Source of the DNA: an uncultured Desulfosarcina sp.
Lineage (GTDB): Bacteria; Desulfobacterota; Desulfobacteria; Desulfobacterales; Desulfosarcinaceae
Length of the DNA stretch: 64,000 nucleotides
Direction: 5' to 3'
NCBI RefSeq assembly: GCF_963668215.1
Contig: NZ_OY764190.1
Location: 4,588,001 to 4,652,000, forward strand
Notes under the pieces: model-generated
The model's input: the letters and a program-made list of their open reading frames with translations, nothing else
What the model was told of the DNA's origin: nothing
The model's database searches: none
Made by a program: the position numbers and the translations under genes
Shown here: in pieces, positions 25,402 to 34,422 of the stretch
Numbering within the stretch: position 1 is the first letter of the stretch
Layout of the letters: every line of letters begins with the position of its first letter

Positions 25402-26178
25402 ATGTCAATAAAAGTCGGTATCGATTTGGGTAGTACGGCCATCAAAGTGGTATTTTTAGAAAACAGAGAGATTGTCTGGAAAAAAGTCGTGCCCACGATT
25501 CCGGGACAGGCACAAATCGCCAACGATCTGATTTCCGAAGGCCTGTCGGAAACCGGATATTCACCGGATCAATTGAACGATCCGGTCGTGACCGGTTACG
25601 GTAAAAACCTGGTCCATGATGCCGGAAAGGTCATCGACGAGGTCAGCGCAAACGCCTTGGGGGTGTTTTTGCTCAGCGATCATAAGGCACGAACCGTGAT
25701 CAATATCGGCGGGCAGGACGTCAAGGTCATTCGTCTTTCGGAATCCGGCAAATTGATAGACTTTAAAATGAACGACAAATGTGCGGCCGGCACTGGCCGT
25801 TTCTTTGAAGTGGCGGGCCGGATTCTGAATACGCCGGTGGACGACTTCGGAGATCTGGGGCAATCCTCAGCAGACACGGTCAATATCAGCAGTACTTGTG
25901 TGGTTTTTGCCGAAAGCGAAATCGTTTCCCTGATGGCCAAAGGGATTGAAAGGCAACCCATCATCCGGGGACTGCATGAATCGTTGGCCCGCCGCATTGC
26001 CGGGTTGGCTGGAAACCACGACATCGAAGACGCTGTCTACTTAGATGGCGGTTCCGCCAATAACCGCGGTCTGGTTGCTGCCATCGAGGACGAGTTGTGC
26101 CGGGACGTCCATGTATTACCGTATCCGCAGTTCAGCGTGGCGTATGGCGCTGCCCGGTCATTGGATTCGACGGTGTAG
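25402..26178 (+). CDS. ATP-dependent activase of the dehydratase/double-cubane protein (HgdC-like)
   Basis: The 258-residue ASKHA-fold protein shows VGIDLGSTAIK (phosphate loop 1), NIGGQDVKVI, the cluster cysteine region NDKCAAGTGRF with a second cysteine in STCVVFAESE, and LDGGSANN (adenosine loop). The two cysteines, one per monomer pair, hold a bridging [4Fe-4S] cluster in this family. It hydrolyses ATP to push single low-potential electrons onto the partner encoded just upstream. The start at 25402 follows AAGAAGGAGAAG; an upstream in-frame start lacks such a site. Confidence 0.9.
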   Translation: MSIKVGIDLGSTAIKVVFLENREIVWKKVVPTIPGQAQIANDLISEGLSETGYSPDQLNDPVVTGYGKNLVHDAGKVIDEVSANALGVFLLSDHKARTVINIGGQDVKVIRLSESGKLIDFKMNDKCAAGTGRFFEVAGRILNTPVDDFGDLGQSSADTVNISSTCVVFAESEIVSLMAKGIERQPIIRGLHESLARRIAGLAGNHDIEDAVYLDGGSANNRGLVAAIEDELCRDVHVLPYPQFSVAYGAARSLDSTV

Positions 26179-26540
26179 TGGCCACTCGGAAACAGGAGAG
26201 AATTGACGAAACAGCATAACTCGGATATTCTGCTTTTCCTACCGCCGGAGGGGCAGACACCCTAGTCTTGACAACCGGATTTTTATATAGTGTTGTATTC
26301 GGGAACATCGTTCTTAATGTCGAAAATTTGAGGTCAAGATCTATTGTCGATAGTCCCATGAAAGCGTGTTATAGGCTTTAAAAGAACCGGCTGATTTTCT
26401 AAAGCGTCGGCCTTTCCCGAATGTCGAAGAAATCTCCAACCTGACGGAACATTCAATCTCTCGCCTTGAAACCGAGTTTTTTTTCGATCTTTTTATATAA
26501 GCTTCGCTACCGACGTCAATTCTTTGTGATCCTCTTGCTT
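26179..26540. other. Gene-free stretch after the activase
   Basis: This AT-rich stretch has no supported gene. A TTGACA lies at 26268-26273 without a good -10 element. It joins an insertion-sequence relic downstream and probably is debris of past rearrangement. Confidence 0.5.
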
Positions 26541-26684
26541 CTCTATCGCTATTCTCATCCTGGATGGCACTGCCAGTGCCAAATTGTGTGGGTTCCCAAG
26601 TACCGCCATCGCATCTTGATCGGGCACGTTGGCCATGAAAAAGGGGGAACGGCATGTGGGCGTTTCCTCGGAAGCAGGATATAA
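26541..26684 (+). mobile_element. IS200/IS605-type TnpA transposase relic
   Basis: In one frame the sequence reads SHPGWHCQCQIVWVPKYRHR followed by ILIGHVG. This closely follows the N-terminus of Y1 (IS200-type) transposases, which typically read W.C.YH(I/V)VW.PKYR(R/K)..L.G. The frame ends after about 45 residues at TAA (26682-26684), long before the catalytic tyrosine, so only the 5' part of tnpA remains. The usual subterminal hairpins were not identified. Confidence 0.65.
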
Positions 26685-26736
26685 AGATAGTGAAAATGAA
26701 TATCCATCCGGACCGCCTGGAAAAGAGGGAAATAGC

Positions 26737-26765
26737 TTGACACAAAAATGAAAAATAGGATAAAT
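26737..26765 (+). promoter_or_regulatory. Putative promoter of riboswitch 2 transcript
   Basis: A consensus TTGACA (26737-26742) is followed after 17 bases by ATAAAT. An identical TTGACA lies the same 44 bases ahead of riboswitch 3 (29103-29108), which supports it being the -35 element. Confidence 0.5.
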
Positions 26766-26778
26766 TTGTGCAAGAAAA

Positions 26779-26940
26779 TCCAGGTGCTCCTATGGAGTTT
26801 AAAAAGGGAACCCCGTGAGAATCGGGGGCGGGCCCGCCGCTGTAATCGGGGACGAAGGCCGCAATATAGCCACTGATATTTTTGTTGGGAAGGCGCGGCC
26901 GGTAGGATGATCCGTAAGTCAGAAGACCTGCCTGAGAAAA
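26779..26940 (+). promoter_or_regulatory. Cobalamin riboswitch 2
   Basis: Cobalamin aptamer landmarks are in order: CAGGTGCTCCTATGGAG, AGGGAACCCCGTGAGAATC, GGGCCCGCCGCTGTAAT, GCCACTG, GGGAAGGC and the closing GTCAGAAGACCTGCCTG (26918-26934). It is almost the same as riboswitch 3, so the two arose by duplication. It controls the receptor gene at 27084 through the terminator at 27003. Confidence 0.94.
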
Positions 26941-27002
26941 GTGAGCCGTGAACACGTGGACCGCGTCCGGCTCGAAAACCGCCGCGGATAAAAAAGGGAC
27001 AT

Positions 27003-27042
27003 CCCCGGATCGAAATTACCATCGGTCCGGGGATTTTTATTT
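27003..27042 (+). terminator. Riboswitch 2 expression-platform terminator
   Basis: CCCCGGA (27003-27009) pairs with TCCGGGG (27026-27032), followed by ATTTTTATTT. It lies between the aptamer and the AAGGAGGAGGAG ribosome-binding site. Confidence 0.82.
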
Positions 27043-27083
27043 CTCCGGACAGCAAACAAGTCTTCCAAGAAGGAGGAGGAGAG

Positions 27084-29066
27084 ATGAAGATCCGTTTTTT
27101 TTCAATTGGATTGGCATGGTGCGTTCTGGTTGCCGGACCTGTATTTGCTGATGAAGTGGCAGTAGAGGGGGATGCCATTCCTTCCATGGAGACGATTGTG
27201 GTTACCGCCGGTCGGGTTCCAGAAAAACAGAAAACGCTGACCAACAACGTTTCCGTGATCGATAGGGAGACCATCGAGCAGTCTCCGGCTACGAATGTCG
27301 GCGAACTTTTGAAAGAACAGGGCCTGTATGTGCGGGAGTATCCCGGGAACCTATCATCCGTGGGTATCCGCGGGTTCCGAACCGATACCACGGGCAACGA
27401 TCTGACCAGCAAGGTGTTGGTTCTCCTGGATGGACGGCGCGCCGGTACCGGCAACCTGGCTAAAATCATGACTAAAAACATAGAACGGGTGGAGATCGTT
27501 CGCGGACCGGCCTCGGTCCAGTATGGCACGTCTGCCGTAGGCGGAATCGTAAACGTAATCACGCGACAGGGCAGCGGCACCCCAACAGCTTTTGTGGAAG
27601 GCGGTTTCGGCAGCTGGCGATACGAAGAGGCTTCTGCCGGCGGGCAGGGAGAGATCAATGGATTAGATTTTTCCATTGCCGGAACCCGTTCCAGTATGGA
27701 CGACTACGATACCGCCGACGGCGAGAAATACCCCAATACCGGCTACGACGAAAAGGAAAACCTCAGCCTCAATGTCGGTTACAATTTCAACGCCAGTCAT
27801 CGGTTGGGGGTCATCTACACCAATTTTTCGGTGGATGAAGCCGGTTCCCCGTATTATCTCAGTCAAAACGATACAACCAGCTATTTAGACAAGTCCAACC
27901 ATTCGTTGGATGTCATGTATACTGGTGGAACCGACGGTGGGCGTTTTGAATGGACGATGCGCTATTTTTCAGGCAAAGACAAAGATAAGTACGTCGCCCC
28001 GTCCTATTCCTATATCAGCGATACGGTTGTCGACCGCGAGGGCGCCCAGGCCCAGGTATCAGCAAATTTTGGAACCACCACGATTACCGGTGGCATGGAC
28101 TGGATCAACTACGAGATCGAATCCACAGACACGCCAACACGTTCCACCTATGATAACCCGGCCGGTTTTCTGCTTGCCAAGACCCGACTTTTGAACGAAC
28201 GCATGATCCTATCGGCAGGGGGGCGCTACGATCAGTATGAAGTGGAAGTCAAGGACGGGCAGGGGGGCAAGGAGGAAGATGACCATTTTTCGCCCAATGT
28301 GGGGGTGGCCTATCTGGTCAGCCAAAACATCAAACTGAGAGCCAATTACGGTCAGGCCTTTGTGATGCCCGGGGCCAACGAACTGGCGGCTGACATAACC
28401 GATCACTACACCGGTGCCCGAACCGTAGGAAATGCCAACCTCTCACCCGAGAAAAGCACGACTTGGGAAGGTGGAATCGATTTTTCCATCAGCGGCGTTT
28501 TTGCCAGCCTGACCTATTTTTATACCGACTTTGAAGACAAGATCGAGCAGGTCACGCTTTCTGGGGGGATCAGCTCATGGGAGAATTTAGGCGATTCCAC
28601 CATTTCCGGAATCGAAGGGGAATTGAATGTCGATCTGGGGGTTCTTTTCGACTGGACGTTTGAACTGCGTCCCTATCTCCGATTCACCTATCTGACCCAA
28701 TACGAGGACGAAGAGACGGGTGAAGACTTGCAGTATACGCCCGATTGGACGGCATCATATGGCATTTGCTTTTCCAACGGCATGGGACTGTCGGCTGCGC
28801 TTAACATTGCCTATACCGGTGAGCAGGAGATTGAGGACTGGGAGGACTGGGATTGGATGGTCAGTGCGGAACCGGAAGTTATCACCTTGGGTTCGTCAAC
28901 AGTGGCCAGTCTCACCATCTCTAAGATTCTGCTTGCCTCGGATCGTTGGGGCAAATTGACGCTCAAGGGAGATATCACCAACCTGTTCAATTCGGACTAC
29001 GCTTATGCCAAGGGATACCCCATGCCCGGAAGAAGCTACTTTTTAGGGCTGCGATACGATATTTGA
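27084..29066 (+). CDS. TonB-dependent outer-membrane receptor, BtuB-like
   Basis: The 660-residue protein starts at the ATG behind GGAGGAGGAGAG. It has a signal peptide (ending VFA-DE, residue 22), a TonB box (ETIVVTAGR, about residues 35-43), a plug with VERVEIVRGPASVQYG and GGIVNVITRQG, and a barrel ending FLGLRYDI. It is clearly related to the receptor at 1986 (shared GYPMPGRSYFLGL-type ending and plug motifs). Control by riboswitch 2 implies a cobalamin-related substrate. It is the only gene between riboswitches 2 and 3. Confidence 0.9.
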   Translation: MKIRFFSIGLAWCVLVAGPVFADEVAVEGDAIPSMETIVVTAGRVPEKQKTLTNNVSVIDRETIEQSPATNVGELLKEQGLYVREYPGNLSSVGIRGFRTDTTGNDLTSKVLVLLDGRRAGTGNLAKIMTKNIERVEIVRGPASVQYGTSAVGGIVNVITRQGSGTPTAFVEGGFGSWRYEEASAGGQGEINGLDFSIAGTRSSMDDYDTADGEKYPNTGYDEKENLSLNVGYNFNASHRLGVIYTNFSVDEAGSPYYLSQNDTTSYLDKSNHSLDVMYTGGTDGGRFEWTMRYFSGKDKDKYVAPSYSYISDTVVDREGAQAQVSANFGTTTITGGMDWINYEIESTDTPTRSTYDNPAGFLLAKTRLLNERMILSAGGRYDQYEVEVKDGQGGKEEDDHFSPNVGVAYLVSQNIKLRANYGQAFVMPGANELAADITDHYTGARTVGNANLSPEKSTTWEGGIDFSISGVFASLTYFYTDFEDKIEQVTLSGGISSWENLGDSTISGIEGELNVDLGVLFDWTFELRPYLRFTYLTQYEDEETGEDLQYTPDWTASYGICFSNGMGLSAALNIAYTGEQEIEDWEDWDWMVSAEPEVITLGSSTVASLTISKILLASDRWGKLTLKGDITNLFNSDYAYAKGYPMPGRSYFLGLRYDI

Positions 29067-29145
29067 TATGATGGCCGCTTAACCGATAGGTGGGAAAATG
29101 GCTTGACAACCATAACGACATCGGCATTAACTGAAACAAATATAT

Positions 29146-29305
29146 TCAGGTGCTCTCAAGGAGCTGAAAAGGGAACCCCGTGAGAATCGGGGGCGGGCCC
29201 GCCGCTGTAATCGGGGACGAAGACCGCAATCACGCCACTGATATTTTTGTTGGGAAGGCGCGGTCGGTAGGAAGATCCGTGAGTCAGAAGACCTGCCTGA
29301 AAGTT
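29146..29305 (+). promoter_or_regulatory. Cobalamin riboswitch 3
   Basis: Near-copy of riboswitch 2, with the same core and closing box GTCAGAAGACCTGCCTG (29283-29299). A TTGACA at 29103-29108 suggests its own promoter. The downstream hairpin at 29367 gives the off state. The genes controlled are btuF-cbiZ copy 2, a receptor and cbiK. Confidence 0.94.
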
Positions 29306-29366
29306 GATGCTGCTGTCCGTCCTGCCGGACAAAGGACGGTAAAAATAATCTGAGGAAAAATCAGGG

Positions 29367-29405
29367 AGCCCCGGATCACTATGTAAAATGGTCCGGGGCT
29401 TTTTC
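29367..29405 (+). terminator. Riboswitch 3 expression-platform terminator
   Basis: AGCCCCGGATC pairs with G(T/A)TCCGGGGCT across an AT-rich loop, followed by TTTTT (29400-29405). It sits about 65 bases after the aptamer. Confidence 0.85.
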
Positions 29406-29520
29406 CGTTACCGCGAACGCACTGCCAATTGGATATCAAGCCGAAACCAGTCGGGGAAGGAAACTCGATGACGTGGTGTGCAGGATCGGGGGGGCGTGCC
29501 GGATGAGAGGAGGACGATAG

Positions 29521-31533
29521 ATGAAAAGTAGCGCATTAAACAAACGACCGTTGCTTTTATTGCTCGCATTCCTGCTGCTCGTCTGTTCGCCTGCCTGGGC
29601 CTCGCCGGTCCGGGTCACTGACGACGCCGGCAACGATCTGCATTTTAGCGAACCGCCAAAACGCGTCGTTTCCCTGGTGCCGTCGGCCACGGAGACCATT
29701 TTCGCCATCGGTGCCGCAGACCGCCTTGCCGGGATCACCCACCACAGCACTGGCCTGCGTGGTGCTGCAGGAAAAGCTGTCGTCGGCGGATTTTTCTCGC
29801 CCTCGGTCGAGCGGATCGCAGCCCTTGACCCGGACCTGCTGATCGTTTGCGATTTTCATTCCCAGACGATCGCCGGGATGAGTGCCGATGTTCCCCTGTT
29901 GGTTATGAACACCCGACACATGGACGACGCCTTTCGCCATATGAAACTGCTGGGTGCGCTTTTTCATCGTCAGGAACAGGCCGCTGCCCTGATTGCCAAA
30001 AATCATAGACAGCTCGATCTGATTGCCCGCAAGGTTGCGGCGATCCCGCAGGATAAACGCAAACGGGTCATGCGCCTGATGGGGCGGGACAGCATCATGA
30101 CTCCGGGAAACGATTCCTTCCAGAACGAGATGATCCGAGCCGCCGGCGGCATTGCACCCGATTTCGGCAAAGGCGGCAGCGTGGTTCCGGTGACCAAAGA
30201 TGAGTGGATGGAATACAATCCCCAGTTTCTCTATGGCTGCGGCGGGGATCGTCAGGCAGCCGAAGTTTTTTTCTCGAAGGATGGCTGGGGTGAGGTGGAT
30301 GCCGTCAAGCAGCACCGGATTTATTCCTTTCCCTGCGAACTTACCTGCCGGGCCGGCGCCCATGTGGGAGATTTCGTCTCATGGCTTTCCTCCCTGATCT
30401 ACCGCGAGGATTTCTCTGACGCCGGGCGGGAAGTGCTGCCCCGGAAAGTCATTCAGACCCGTCCGTTGACCATCGATCTGGATTATGTGAACAGGGCGAA
30501 CGTTGCCACCTGCATCATTCAAGATTTTCCGAACAAGAGCCTGATCGTCGATTTCAAAACGCCCCGCAGCCTGGTTTCCACCCTGGAGGGCCAGCGCAGC
30601 GGCGTACTTACCGTCGGCAACCATTATTCGCCGCCGCCGTGCTGGGCGCTGATGCCCATGGGCGGCCTGGATCCGCTTTATCAAAGCATCTGCCCGGTCA
30701 TCGGCAAAGAACGATCCAGTACGGCTCTTCTCTTTACCGGTGCGGACATGGACAATCTGGCCATAAAAAAGGAGACCTTCAAGGCCATGACCGTCTATGC
30801 CCTGGTCACGGCAGGCGTGCGGGGCAATGCCGTGCGGATGTCCAAAGATATGGGCAGTTACTACGAACCCGGCACCATCAACATGATTTTTCTGACCAAC
30901 ATGCGTCTCACGCCCCGCGCCATGACCCGGGCGATCATTTCGGCGACGGAGGGCAAGACCGCCGCGCTCCAGGACCTGGACATCCGCAGTTCCTACCAAC
31001 CGCTGAATGCAGCGGCCACCGGAACGGGAACCGATAACATCATCGTGGTCGCCGGAGACGGACCGGTTATCGACAATGCCGGCGGGCACTGCAAAATGGG
31101 CGAACTGATTGCCCGTGCGGCCTATGCCGGGGTGCGGGAGGCCATCTTTAAGCAGAACGGCATCGTCGGCGGTCGGGATATCTTTCAGCGCCTGATCGAC
31201 CGTCATCTCAGCGTGTCGCAACTGGCTGCCGGCAGTCGCTGCGAGTGCCTGAAAGAAACGAACGCCTTTGCCGGCAGGGTCGAACAGGTTTTGCTGGACC
31301 CACGGTACCAAGGCTTTCTGGAAGCGGCCATAGCCCTGAGCGACGGGGCCGAACGGAAAACGGTCAACGATTTCGTCCTTTATGAAACCTGGTGCCTGGA
31401 CGTGGCCGGGCGCATTGCCGGGCGCAGGGTGGATGGTCTGGTCGATCATTTTTCCGGTGACGCGTACCCGCTCCCATTGTCCATGGCGCTGAACGCCATC
31501 TTTACCGGTGTGGCGGCAAAGGCCGAGCCGTGA
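29521..31533 (+). CDS. Secreted BtuF-CbiZ fusion, copy 2
   Basis: This 670-residue homologue of the protein at 3922 has the same architecture. It has a signal peptide (LLLLLAFLLLVCSPAWA, ending near residue 27), a BtuF-like domain (KRVVSLVPSATETIFAIGA, then PDLLIV; about residues 40-300) and a CbiZ domain (about 314-545; VTAGVRGNAVRMS, GTINMIFLTNMRL, ATGTGTDNIIVVAGDG, GGHCKMGELIARA). A helical tail of about 120 residues follows. The two copies have diverged throughout, so this is not part of the recent duplication at 5.8-15.7 kb. It should bind and de-amidate cobinamide-type corrinoids in the periplasm ahead of import. The receptor gene follows after 50 bases. Confidence 0.88.
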   Translation: MKSSALNKRPLLLLLAFLLLVCSPAWASPVRVTDDAGNDLHFSEPPKRVVSLVPSATETIFAIGAADRLAGITHHSTGLRGAAGKAVVGGFFSPSVERIAALDPDLLIVCDFHSQTIAGMSADVPLLVMNTRHMDDAFRHMKLLGALFHRQEQAAALIAKNHRQLDLIARKVAAIPQDKRKRVMRLMGRDSIMTPGNDSFQNEMIRAAGGIAPDFGKGGSVVPVTKDEWMEYNPQFLYGCGGDRQAAEVFFSKDGWGEVDAVKQHRIYSFPCELTCRAGAHVGDFVSWLSSLIYREDFSDAGREVLPRKVIQTRPLTIDLDYVNRANVATCIIQDFPNKSLIVDFKTPRSLVSTLEGQRSGVLTVGNHYSPPPCWALMPMGGLDPLYQSICPVIGKERSSTALLFTGADMDNLAIKKETFKAMTVYALVTAGVRGNAVRMSKDMGSYYEPGTINMIFLTNMRLTPRAMTRAIISATEGKTAALQDLDIRSSYQPLNAAATGTGTDNIIVVAGDGPVIDNAGGHCKMGELIARAAYAGVREAIFKQNGIVGGRDIFQRLIDRHLSVSQLAAGSRCECLKETNAFAGRVEQVLLDPRYQGFLEAAIALSDGAERKTVNDFVLYETWCLDVAGRIAGRRVDGLVDHFSGDAYPLPLSMALNAIFTGVAAKAEP

Positions 31534-31583
31534 ATCGTGGGGGGTGAGAAAATTGGAGCCATATCCGGAAAGAGGGCAGGGGG

Positions 31584-33479
31584 ATGATGAGGAAGACGAT
31601 CATTCGCATGGGGCTGGTCTGCGGGGTGCTTCTATCGATGATACTCCTGTCTGGCGGCATCGGTTTCGCACAGAACAACGGCCATTCGGGCGAATCCGTG
31701 GTTCTGGAAACGGTTGTGGTGACGGCCGAGCGAATCGACGCATACGCCCAGGCCCACCCGCAGCAGGTCATGGTGCTGGAGCGAGAGGAAATCCTTGATC
31801 GCAACCTGATGGACGTCGGCGAGGCCCTGAACCTCATGCCGGGTGTGGACGTCAAGTCCGGTTCGGGCATGGGTGCACGCATCTCCATTCGCGGATCGGG
31901 AAAGTCCGGCGGCGTCCTGGTGCTGCTGGACGGGCGTCCCCTGAACAGCAGTCAATACGGCAATGCCGATCTGTCCACGATCCCCATCGATATCGTCCAG
32001 TCGATTACGGTGTTCAAGCCGCCGGTGCCCGTATGGCTGGGGGGCGGTGCCAGCGAGGGCGCCATTGTGATCGTCACCCGCAATGGACAGACTGCGTCAG
32101 CCGATGAAAAAAAAGATGTCACCCGGTTGCGGGGCGCCGGCGGTTCCTATGGACTGGCAGAGGGCAGTATCAGCCATAGGGCCAACCTGGACCGGGGAGC
32201 CGTTATGGTGACGGCTTCAGGAAAGCATCTGGACGGAAAGCGCTCCAATAGCGACCGGGACTCGGGCAGCCTATCCCTGCACTGGGATCGGGAATTGGCC
32301 GCAGGGCGGCAGATCGAAGCCGACGTCCGCTATCATGCCTCCAAACATGGTAGTGCCGGGCCGGTGGACAACCCCACCCCCGACGCCCGCCAGTCCTACC
32401 GCAAAGCTTCCCTTGACGGTCGTTTTAAGGGGTTCATCGGCGATTCTGCCGATTATGGCATCAACCTCTACGGCGAAATCATCGATCTTGAGGATGAAAG
32501 CCAGTCCGGCTTTACCTCCACGCTGGACAACCGCAAGTGTGGCCTGAAAGGGGAAAGCAACTGGATGGACGAAGGGGACGTCTGGGCGCTGCGGTTCAGC
32601 GGTATCCTGGAACGGGATGACGTGGAGCACACCCTTTCGGGCGACCACCACCGGGTGACGACCGGCCTCGGCGCCCAGGCGGATCGCAACTGGCGGGCGA
32701 TTACCGCCACCGTTGGCCTGCGGGGGGATCACACCAACGACTTCGATTGGAACCCCGGTTTTTCCAGCGGCCTGGGCGTTGCCCTGAGCGAACACTGGTC
32801 GCTTAAGGCCAATGCCGGCTATACGGTGGATATTCCCACCTTCGGTCAACTTTACCAACCCAGCCATGGCAGCATCGACCAGGTGAGGGGCAATCCCGAC
32901 CTGGATGAAGAGAAGGTCTGGTCCTATAATGCCGGGGTGGAATATCGCCGGGAGAAATCGAGACTGCTTCAGGTTTCCCTTTTTCGTTCGGATACGCACG
33001 ACCCAATCGTTTATGGACGAGGCCCCGATCTGATTTACCGGCCGGTCAACGCCGACCGTGCATGGCGCCACGGTATCGAAGCCACTCTTAAATACAGCCT
33101 CGCAATGGGACTTGCGGTGGACGCCAATGCCATCGTTCAGGATTCCGAAATCGAGGATACCGGAAACGAAATGCCCTACACGCCGAAGGTGAAATTGAAA
33201 CTTGCGCTGCTGTATACCGTTGAGCGGCCCGGCACCCGGCTGGAGACGAGTTTGCGGTACGTTGGCGAGCAGTACAGCGAAGTGGAAAACCGCGAAAGCC
33301 AGCGCATCGACGATTACGTGACCGTGGATGTAAAAGCGATCCAGCCGTTTACCATCGGTGTTATTGCCGCCGAGGGATTCGTGAGTGTGAAAAATTTGTT
33401 CGATGCCGAATATGAAACCCATTATGGGTATCCCGACGACGGCATCCGGTTTGTGGCGGGGGTTGATTTGACGTGGTAG
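31584..33479 (+). CDS. TonB-dependent outer-membrane receptor, divergent
   Basis: The 631-residue protein has a signal peptide (LLSMILLSGGIGFAQ), a TonB box (LETVVVTAERI, about residues 38-48), a plug (LVLLDGRPLNSSQYG; GGGASEGAIVIVTRNG) and a barrel ending VAGVDLTW. It differs more from the other two receptors than they do from each other (for example EGAIVIVTR instead of GGVINVITK), so it may bind another corrinoid or a different tetrapyrrole. It lies in the riboswitch 3 unit, between btuF-cbiZ copy 2 and cbiK. Confidence 0.88.
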   Translation: MMRKTIIRMGLVCGVLLSMILLSGGIGFAQNNGHSGESVVLETVVVTAERIDAYAQAHPQQVMVLEREEILDRNLMDVGEALNLMPGVDVKSGSGMGARISIRGSGKSGGVLVLLDGRPLNSSQYGNADLSTIPIDIVQSITVFKPPVPVWLGGGASEGAIVIVTRNGQTASADEKKDVTRLRGAGGSYGLAEGSISHRANLDRGAVMVTASGKHLDGKRSNSDRDSGSLSLHWDRELAAGRQIEADVRYHASKHGSAGPVDNPTPDARQSYRKASLDGRFKGFIGDSADYGINLYGEIIDLEDESQSGFTSTLDNRKCGLKGESNWMDEGDVWALRFSGILERDDVEHTLSGDHHRVTTGLGAQADRNWRAITATVGLRGDHTNDFDWNPGFSSGLGVALSEHWSLKANAGYTVDIPTFGQLYQPSHGSIDQVRGNPDLDEEKVWSYNAGVEYRREKSRLLQVSLFRSDTHDPIVYGRGPDLIYRPVNADRAWRHGIEATLKYSLAMGLAVDANAIVQDSEIEDTGNEMPYTPKVKLKLALLYTVERPGTRLETSLRYVGEQYSEVENRESQRIDDYVTVDVKAIQPFTIGVIAAEGFVSVKNLFDAEYETHYGYPDDGIRFVAGVDLTW

Positions 33480-33504
33480 GGGGGCGGAGGACTGAGGACG
33501 GAAG

Positions 33505-33535
33505 ATGGATGAGGGATGAGGGATGAGGGATGAGA
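33505..33535. repeat. Short GGGATGA tandem repeat
   Basis: Three to four units of GGGATGA lie in the spacer before cbiK, next to GGACGGAAGATGGATG. A similar sequence on the opposite strand lies at 36860-36893 (CCATCATCCATCATCCAT). They probably belong to a family of dispersed intergenic repeats. Confidence 0.5.
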
Positions 33536-33638
33536 TGCTGGAATTGAGATAGAAAAACAGGTTTGTTGGTTGAATTCGTTGGTTGGTTGGCTTGGTTAAC
33601 GAAGTTAGAACTTTTTTTGTAAGCAGCGGGGTTTTCTC

Positions 33639-34421
33639 ATGAGTCATTGCACACCCATCGTCCTGGCCGCCTTCGGCACCACATCGCGGGCTATGGACAC
33701 GTACAGCCATATCGACATGGCCGTTAAGGCCGCTTTTCCGGAGCACCTGGTGCGCTGGGCCTATACATCCCGCATGGTTTGTTCGCACATGAACACCAAG
33801 CGCCGCGCCAATATGAAAACCCCTCAACAGGTGCTGGACGAACTGAAGGGGCAGGGGCATTCGTGGGCGGTCGTGCAGTCGCTGCATCTGATCTGGGGCC
33901 ACGAATTCTTCCGGCTGGTGGATTCCGTAAAGGAATCTGCCGTGCGTACCAGCATGGGGCTGCCATTGTTGACCTCCCCTGAAGATTATCGGGCGGCAGC
34001 TGCTGCTATCCTTTCGAACAGACCGATGGAAAACGGCGGCGCCACCGTGCTGGTGGGCCACGGAACCGATCACCCGGCCTGGAGCGCCTACCCGGCGTTG
34101 GCCGAGATCCTGCACAGCAATGACGCCAATATTTACGTAGCCACCGTCGAGGGAGAGTCGGACATGGCAAAGACGGTCGATGCGGTTGCCCGCTCGGGCG
34201 TCAAAAAGGTGCATTTGATGCCGCTGATGCTGGTGGCCGGCGTTCACCTTCAGGAAGATATCGCCGGCGAGGAGGATTCCTGGAAGCAGGCCTTCGAAAA
34301 GGCCGGCCTGGCGGTAACCGTGGATGGATATGGAATGGGAAAAGCACCGGCCATCATCGATATTTTTATCAGCCATATCCGGGATGCGCTGGCGATCATC
34401 CCCGACAAAGCTTTTTCATGA
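33639..34421 (+). CDS. cbiK: Sirohydrochlorin cobaltochelatase CbiK
   Basis: The 260-residue class II chelatase begins PIVLAAFGTTSRAMDTY and contains VQSLHLIWGHEF and LVGHGTDHPAWSAY. Candidate cobalt ligands are His141, Glu171 and His203, which have the same spacing as the His/Glu/His set of Salmonella CbiK. The enzyme inserts cobalt into sirohydrochlorin, the entry to anaerobic B12 synthesis, without ATP. No signal peptide is seen, so it should be cytoplasmic, unlike the periplasmic CbiK known from Desulfovibrio. It ends the riboswitch 3 unit. Confidence 0.93.
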   Translation: MSHCTPIVLAAFGTTSRAMDTYSHIDMAVKAAFPEHLVRWAYTSRMVCSHMNTKRRANMKTPQQVLDELKGQGHSWAVVQSLHLIWGHEFFRLVDSVKESAVRTSMGLPLLTSPEDYRAAAAAILSNRPMENGGATVLVGHGTDHPAWSAYPALAEILHSNDANIYVATVEGESDMAKTVDAVARSGVKKVHLMPLMLVAGVHLQEDIAGEEDSWKQAFEKAGLAVTVDGYGMGKAPAIIDIFISHIRDALAIIPDKAFS

Positions 34422-34422
34422 A

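Noticed and set aside
24116..26178. True 2-hydroxyacyl-CoA dehydratase with activator
   Set aside because: Only one dehydratase-type subunit and no CoA-transferase or acyl-CoA genes are adjacent; the double-cubane or reductase role fits better, though it is not proved.
26268..26296. Promoter after the activase gene (TTGACA)
   Set aside because: No acceptable -10 element at 16-18 bases and no gene directly behind it.
33505..33535. CRISPR-like array
   Set aside because: Units are only seven bases and directly adjacent, with no spacers or cas genes.
32271..34376. Open frame of about 700 codons on the minus strand across the third receptor and cbiK
   Set aside because: It lies antisense to two well-supported genes, crosses a low-complexity spacer and matches no family.
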